A DNA stretch of 64,000 nt from Demequina litoralis (lineage in GTDB: Bacteria > Actinomycetota > Actinomycetes > Actinomycetales > Demequinaceae), in NCBI RefSeq assembly GCF_030418455.1, contig NZ_JAUHPW010000012.1, forward strand, positions 1-64,000, given 5' to 3'. Positions 60,016 to 64,000 of this stretch are shown here, in pieces (position 1 is the first letter of the stretch; each line of letters opens with the position of its first letter). The position numbers and the translations under genes were made by a program. The notes under the pieces are model-generated. The model worked only from the letters and a program-made list of their open reading frames with translations, ran no database searches and was not told the DNA's origin.

Positions 60016-60780
60016 ATGCCGCACCCGTCCTCGTCCACCCGCCCCCGCATCGTCCCCGGCATCCTCGACGGCGCCACCGTCGTGGTGGTCGGCGGATCCT
60101 CGGGCTTCGGCCGGCAGGTGGTGCTCGACGCCGCCGAGTCCGGCGCGCGAGTCGTGGTGATCGGGCGCGACGCGGCCAAGGCGGCGGACGTCGCGCGCGA
60201 GGCAGGCGCGCTCGGCGGCGAGGCCGTCGCGCTCGGCGCGGACGCGACCACGCCCGCCGGTCTCGAGGCGATCGCGGCGGCGGTGGGGGAGGCGGACCAC
60301 CTGGTGTCGACGCTCGGCGGCGCGATGGGCGGCGGGTTCATGGAGGCGTCCTTCGCCGAGATCCGCGCGACGGTCGAGGGCAAGGTCTTCGACAACCTCG
60401 CGCTCGTGCGCGCCCTCGCGCCTCGGCTGCGCGCGGGCGGCTCGATCACGCTCACGGCCGGCACCGGCGGCTCGCCCGCGACCGCGTCCGGGGCCTACCT
60501 CGGCAACGAGGGCATCGCAACGCTCGTGAGGGGCCTCGCGGTCGAGCTCGCGCCTCGGCTGCGCGTCAACGCGGTCGCGCCCACCTGGACACCGACGCCG
60601 CTGTGGCGCGACGTGCCCGAGGCGGATGTCGCACGGACCAGGCGGCACTTCGACGAGGTGATCCCGCTCGGGCGCACCGGCGACGTGGAGGAGGTCGCTC
60701 AGGCGTACCTGTTCCTCATGACCTGCGGCTTCGTCACCGGTCAGACGCTCGCGGTCGACGGCGGCATGGCCCTCGTCTGA
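60016..60780 (+). CDS. SDR-fold protein with incomplete YxxxK motif
   Basis: A 254-aa paralogue of the upstream SDR (GGSSGFGRQV, STLGG, AVAPTWTPTPLW, FVTGQTLAVDGG). The catalytic serine position is Thr150, a tyrosine is present (Tyr161) but the lysine four residues on is Glu165. Related SDRs in other bacteria are annotated as dehydrogenases with unknown substrate. ATG at 60016 after GGAAGGAG. Tandem duplication with partial loss of the active site. Confidence 0.88.
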   Translation: MPHPSSSTRPRIVPGILDGATVVVVGGSSGFGRQVVLDAAESGARVVVIGRDAAKAADVAREAGALGGEAVALGADATTPAGLEAIAAAVGEADHLVSTLGGAMGGGFMEASFAEIRATVEGKVFDNLALVRALAPRLRAGGSITLTAGTGGSPATASGAYLGNEGIATLVRGLAVELAPRLRVNAVAPTWTPTPLWRDVPEADVARTRRHFDEVIPLGRTGDVEEVAQAYLFLMTCGFVTGQTLAVDGGMALV

Positions 60781-60795
60781 TGCCGGAGGCGCGTC

Positions 60796-61569
60796 TCAGC
60801 CGGCGATGACGAGCGTGAGCTCGTCCGGGCCCTTCGCCTTCGCGGTGAGGGTGACGTCGACGAGGGCGTCGCCGATCATGCCGGCCGCCGCGTCGGCGAG
60901 GTCGGCCGCGGTCTCGGGCCGCGCATCGTCCCGCACGAGGTGCGCCGCGAGGAGGCCCCGCGTGTGCTTCGCCATGTGGCTGACCACCGCGCGCTTGCCG
61001 TTGAGCTCCCGCTGCACGGAGACGGCGACCCAGGGGGACTCGGCGGGGCGGTAGGCCGCGACGTACGAGGCGCTGCGGCAGTCGATGACGAGGCCGCCGT
61101 CGGCGAGGGCGTCCAGCTCGGCGGGCAGGTGCTTCTTCCAGTAGGTCGCGAGGCCTCCGAGCCGGCCCAGGCTGGTGCCCATCGAGAGGCGGTACGCGGG
61201 GATGCGGTCGGCGGGGGAGACGGCGCCCCACAGCGCCGACACGATCCGCACGCTCTCGCGCGCCTTGTCGAGGGTCGCGGCGTCCCAGTCGGCCATGCCG
61301 GCGGCGTCGTAGAGGACGCCCGTGTAGACGGTGGACGATGCGGCGGCGGGGTTGTCCCACACCGTCCGGTTGCGCTCGACCTCCTGGTGGAGGGACGCGC
61401 CGACGCCGAGCGCCTCCATCGCGTTGCGCTGACCGCTGACCTTGGCGAGCGCGTCGCCCACGCGGCGGCGGTGCGCCTCGAGCGCGGGGTGGGACAGGAC
61501 GGCGAGGTCGACCGGGGCTCCCGAGGCGGGGGCGGTCTTGCCCTCGGAGGGCGGGAGCAGGATCAGCAC
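60796..61569 (-). CDS. yaaA: YaaA family peroxide-stress protein
   Basis: A 257-aa DUF328/YaaA protein opening with LILLPPSEGKT and ending with KGPDELTLVIAG. E. coli YaaA limits free iron during peroxide stress and has a DNA-binding fold. GTG start at 61569, the natural beginning of the family sequence. Converges with the SDR gene (15 nt gap). Confidence 0.93.
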   Translation of the reverse strand: MLILLPPSEGKTAPASGAPVDLAVLSHPALEAHRRRVGDALAKVSGQRNAMEALGVGASLHQEVERNRTVWDNPAAASSTVYTGVLYDAAGMADWDAATLDKARESVRIVSALWGAVSPADRIPAYRLSMGTSLGRLGGLATYWKKHLPAELDALADGGLVIDCRSASYVAAYRPAESPWVAVSVQRELNGKRAVVSHMAKHTRGLLAAHLVRDDARPETAADLADAAAGMIGDALVDVTLTAKAKGPDELTLVIAG

Positions 61570-61617
61570 GGGGACCAGGGTAGGCGGTCGCGGGGGCGCC
61601 GCCGCGCGCCGTCCGTC

Positions 61618-62799
61618 CTAGGCGGACCGCAGCGACCCCAGCCACCTCTCGAGCCGATCGAGGCCCTCGACGATGTCGGCGTGCGACGCGGCGTAGGACA
61701 GACGCACGTGCGTGTCGCCGTGCGTGGCCCCGAAGTCGCGACCGGGGGTCAGCGCGACGTGCGCCTCCCGCAGCGCGCGCCCGCAGAGGTCCCACGCGTC
61801 CAGGCCGGTCCCGGACACGTCGGCGAACGCGTAGAACGCGCCGTCCGGCGCCGAGGGCACGGGCAGACCGATGCGCGCGAGCCCGTCGAGCATCGTGCCG
61901 CGGCGGGCGAGCAGGTCGAGGCGGCGCTCCTCGGCCTCCGCGAGCGACTCCGGCGTGAAGGCCTCGAGCGCGGCGATCTGCACGGGGGCCGACGCGGAGA
62001 GGAAGTAGTTCTGAGCGAGGCGCTCGACCGGCGTGACGAGCGCCTCGGGCAGCACGCACCACCCGAGGCGCCAGCCCGTCATCCCGAAAGCCTTGGAGAA
62101 GGAGTTGAGGACGATCGCATCGGGGTCGTGGGCGAGGACCGTGCGCTGGGGCGAGCCGTCGGGGTCGCGGTCGGCGGTGTCGAGGTAGATCTCGTCGACC
62201 AGCCGCCACGCACCGCGCTCGCGGGCGAGGTCGGAGATGGCGGCGAGCTCGTCCCGGGGGATGGTGGTGCCCGTCGGGTTCGACGGTGTCGCGACCATCA
62301 CGACACCGGTCGCGGGCGTCCATGCCTGGTCGACCAGGTCGCGGGTGAGCTGGAAGCGCGTGGCGGGAGAGGTGGGCACCGCGACCGCGCGGCCGCCGAA
62401 CGACGCGACGATCTGCCGGTTGCACGGGTAGCTCGGGTCCGCCATGAGCACGTCGGTGCCCTCGTCGACGGTCGCGGCGATGGTGAGGACGAGCGCCGCC
62501 GAGGCGCCCATCGTGACCGCGATGCGCGCGGGATCCACCTCGACACCGTGGCGGTCGCGGTAGAAGCTGGCGATCGCGGCCCGCAGCTCCGGCGTGCCCT
62601 GCGACGACGTGTACGCGAGGCGACGCCCGTCCATCGTCCCGACCATCGCGCGCCGCACCGCGGCCGGGGCGCCGAAGTCGGGCTCGCCTAGGTTGAGGCG
62701 GACGATGCGGTGGCCGGCGGCCTCGAGCTCGCTCGCGAGGTCGCCGAAGGCCATCGCGTGGAACGGCTCGATCGCCTGCGCGCGCCGCGAGACCTGCAT
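61618..62799 (-). CDS. Class I/II aminotransferase
   Basis: A 393-aa PLP-dependent aminotransferase. Key residues: NPTG around Asn174, Asp202 and Tyr205 in VDEIYLD, PLP lysine Lys236 in NSFSKAFGMTGWRLGW, with Arg244. It belongs to the AspC/AlaT-like group; the substrate cannot be read. The start at 62799 has GAGGAGCGACC upstream. Lies 48 nt upstream of yaaA in the same direction, possibly an operon. Confidence 0.93.
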   Translation of the reverse strand: MQVSRRAQAIEPFHAMAFGDLASELEAAGHRIVRLNLGEPDFGAPAAVRRAMVGTMDGRRLAYTSSQGTPELRAAIASFYRDRHGVEVDPARIAVTMGASAALVLTIAATVDEGTDVLMADPSYPCNRQIVASFGGRAVAVPTSPATRFQLTRDLVDQAWTPATGVVMVATPSNPTGTTIPRDELAAISDLARERGAWRLVDEIYLDTADRDPDGSPQRTVLAHDPDAIVLNSFSKAFGMTGWRLGWCVLPEALVTPVERLAQNYFLSASAPVQIAALEAFTPESLAEAEERRLDLLARRGTMLDGLARIGLPVPSAPDGAFYAFADVSGTGLDAWDLCGRALREAHVALTPGRDFGATHGDTHVRLSYAASHADIVEGLDRLERWLGSLRSA

Positions 62800-62849
62800 G
62801 GTCGCTCCTCCGGTCGGGTCCGGGCACCATCCTCCCGGATGCCCGTCGC

Positions 62850-62925
62850 CAACCGCCGTACGGATCGCGGGCCGATACGTGGCACCAGGGCAGATGCCGG
62901 GCAGGTGCGATCGGTACGCCGGTTG
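62850..62925. repeat. Inverted pair with AACCGGCGTA core, copy 3
   Basis: CAACCGCCGTACGGATCGC (62850-62868) and GCGATCGGTACGCCGGTTG (62907-62925) pair at 17 of 19 positions, 38 nt apart, in the region upstream of rnpB. Confidence 0.6.
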
Positions 62926-62968
62926 CAGCGGGGTGCCACGAGGTGGGCGCGCCCGGTATCCTTGCAGG

Positions 62969-63353
62969 GCGGATGAGCTGGCCAGGCGGCCGCGTGGCCC
63001 CCTCGGGGGTCCCGAGGAACGTCCGGGCTCCGCAGGGCAGGGTGATGGCTAACGGCCACCCGGGGTGACCCGCGGGACAGTGCCACAGAGAGCAGACCGC
63101 CTCTCGACCTCGGTCGGGAGGTAAGGGTGAAAGGGTGAGGTAAGAGCTCACCGCGCGACTGGTGACAGGAGCGGCAAGGTAAACCCCACCCGGAGCAAGG
63201 CCAGACAGGATGCGTTCGAGGGCTGCCCGCCCGAGCATCCGGGTAGGTCGCTAGAGGCGTACGGCAACGTGCGTCGTAGATGGATGGCCGCCCCTCGTGA
63301 GCGGCGACGCGAGCGAGCGACAAAACCCGGCGTATCGGCCAGCTCATCCGCTC
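62969..63353 (+). ncRNA. rnpB: RNase P RNA (class A)
   Basis: The 5' end GCGGATGAGCTGGCC (62969-62983) pairs with GGCCAGCTCATCCGC (63337-63351), closing helix P1/P2. Universal blocks are present in order: GAGGAACGTCCGGGCTC, CAGGGTGATGGCTAACG, GACAGTGCCACAGAGA, GGTAAGGGTGAAAGGGTG, GTAAACCCCACCCGGAGCAA and the 3' ACAAAACCCGGCGTATCGGCC. TATCCT at 62957-62962, 7 nt before the start, is the -10 box. Ribozyme subunit that matures tRNA 5' ends. Confidence 0.96.
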
Positions 63354-63406
63354 TGCCCGGCGTGACGTCGCTGGTGCCCCGGGTCGTCGCCGCTAGTCTG
63401 CCCGCC

Positions 63407-64000
63407 ATGACGGATGGGATCGCGGAAGCTGGGGGAGCGGCGCGAGGGCGCCTGACGGAGGGCTGGAGCGTGATCGCCGCGACCCCGCGGATGCGTCGTG
63501 CGTATGGCCTCTACGCGCTCGCGGGCGCGTTGCTCTCGTGGATGACCGGGGCGGCGATGATCGCCGCCGGCCAGTGGTTCTACGGCGTGGTCTTCGCGAT
63601 CCTCGGGAGCCTTCTCGGGATGGTGCTCGTGCGTACCGTGTCAGGGGAGCTGCGCGCGACCGACGAGGGGCTGATCATCCGCACCGTATGGACCGATGTC
63701 GCCGTCGCCTACAGCGAGGTCGCCGAGGTGGCGATGACCCGGCGGGGCAACGTGCTCGTGGTGAGGACTGCGGGCGGGGCCTTTGCGGCGGCCGCCGTCG
63801 ATCGCCTCCACCGGGGCGAGTGCGGGCCTGGGTGCATCGACCACGCACGGCTCCGTGCGGCGCTGCCCGACGTGCTGGTGTCCCGGATCCCGCCGGAGCG
63901 GATCGACTGGCACGAGTCCGCCTCGGTGCGGTACGCCCCGGACATGGCGTCGCGGCGTCGACGTCCGCAAGGGTCCGACATTGCATACGCTCTCGGGGGC
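63407..64000 (+). CDS. Membrane protein with PH-like domain (cut by window end)
   Basis: Open to the last base (198 codons, no stop), so the C-terminus is missing. Two adjacent helices (about residues 36-54 and 57-76) are followed by a domain like bacterial PH domains (GELRATDEGLIIRTVWTDVAVAYSEVAEVAM). The ATG at 63407 follows a TAGTCT box (63394-63399) by 7 nt, giving a leaderless mRNA. Family not certain; such proteins are common in actinobacteria and of unknown role. Confidence 0.75.
   Translation, partial: MTDGIAEAGGAARGRLTEGWSVIAATPRMRRAYGLYALAGALLSWMTGAAMIAAGQWFYGVVFAILGSLLGMVLVRTVSGELRATDEGLIIRTVWTDVAVAYSEVAEVAMTRRGNVLVVRTAGGAFAAAAVDRLHRGECGPGCIDHARLRAALPDVLVSRIPPERIDWHESASVRYAPDMASRRRRPQGSDIAYALGG

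Larger units (their letters stand above)
2048..62709. repeat. Dispersed overrepresented word GACGATGCG / GGACGATGCG
   Basis: I counted 39 copies of GACGATGCG on either strand. Plus strand starts: 2048, 5168, 6547, 12722, 19858, 20454, 24301, 26099, 28664, 29680, 32174, 39959, 43020, 47621, 50009, 50738, 51362, 52405, 53591, 56007, 56903, 59916, 61334, 62701. Minus strand (CGCATCGTC): 9959, 10387, 12451, 25610, 29146, 32750, 41658, 43149, 48466, 49011, 53711, 55287, 56386, 60046, 60922. 33 of them extend to GGACGATGCG and about 18 to GGGACGATGCG. They occur in different reading frames and in intergenic DNA. Confidence 0.85.

Overview
The window is very GC-rich DNA (about 73% by eye) from the chromosome of an actinobacterium, most likely a member of the Micrococcales such as a Cellulomonas/Demequina-like soil or plant-litter organism. 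The evidence is strong third-position GC bias, the actinobacterial families DUF3145, DUF3052 and FasR, the homodimeric AceE, the fabD-fabH-acpP-fabF order, and many promoters whose -10 box sits 6-7 nt before the start codon (leaderless mRNAs). I see no mobile element, prophage, CRISPR array or rRNA.

Region 1 (85-17689) looks like a plant phenolic-glycoside utilisation locus. It holds a GH3 beta-glucosidase, a TetR regulator, two GH78 alpha-L-rhamnosidases, a GH1 beta-glucosidase, an SxxK serine hydrolase, a sugar/maltose O-acetyltransferase, a phenolic acid decarboxylase, an HSL-type esterase, an MFS transporter, a LacI regulator, a zinc alcohol dehydrogenase and an aldo/keto reductase. Near-identical 15-bp palindromes sit in three of its promoters. 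Region 2 (17780-22285) is a MarR gene divergent from an SDR - amidohydrolase - MaoC hydratase - acyl-CoA ligase operon, a set resembling the CoA-dependent p-coumarate/ferulate side-chain degradation clusters (cou/phd) of other actinobacteria. Together they could strip sugars and esters from plant phenylpropanoids and dispose of the released hydroxycinnamic acid by two routes: decarboxylation, or CoA-dependent chain shortening.

Region 3 (22286-36787) is mixed: a cold shock protein; a 2-oxoacid:ferredoxin oxidoreductase operon with a GltD-like iron-sulfur partner; gluconokinase; paralogous membrane proteins; NAD(P)HX repair genes nnrD and nnrE around a GNAT gene and peptide deformylase; DUF3145; a TetR; and an arylsulfotransferase-like lipoprotein. 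Region 4 (36807-46052) is central metabolism: fabF-acpP-fabH-fabD with FasR upstream, an acidic-tailed membrane protein, and aceE. Region 5 (46276-64000) holds DUF3052-ahpE, a SatD-family protein, tRNA-Val(UAC), a MarR gene reading into the tRNA antisense strand, a K+ channel, a Nif3/zinc-ribbon/histidine-phosphatase cassette, a MazEF-type toxin-antitoxin pair, a nitroreductase/PaaK-like pair, a formate/nitrite channel, two unusual SDRs, yaaA, an aminotransferase, rnpB and a gene cut by the window end.

On top of the genes there are DNA-level signals: the word GGACGATGCG occurs 33 times exactly (39 for its 9-mer core) on both strands, in all frames and in intergenic DNA; two loci carry a GGTACCAATC hairpin joined to a short tandem array; and three late intergenic regions carry inverted copies of an AACCGGCGTA core.
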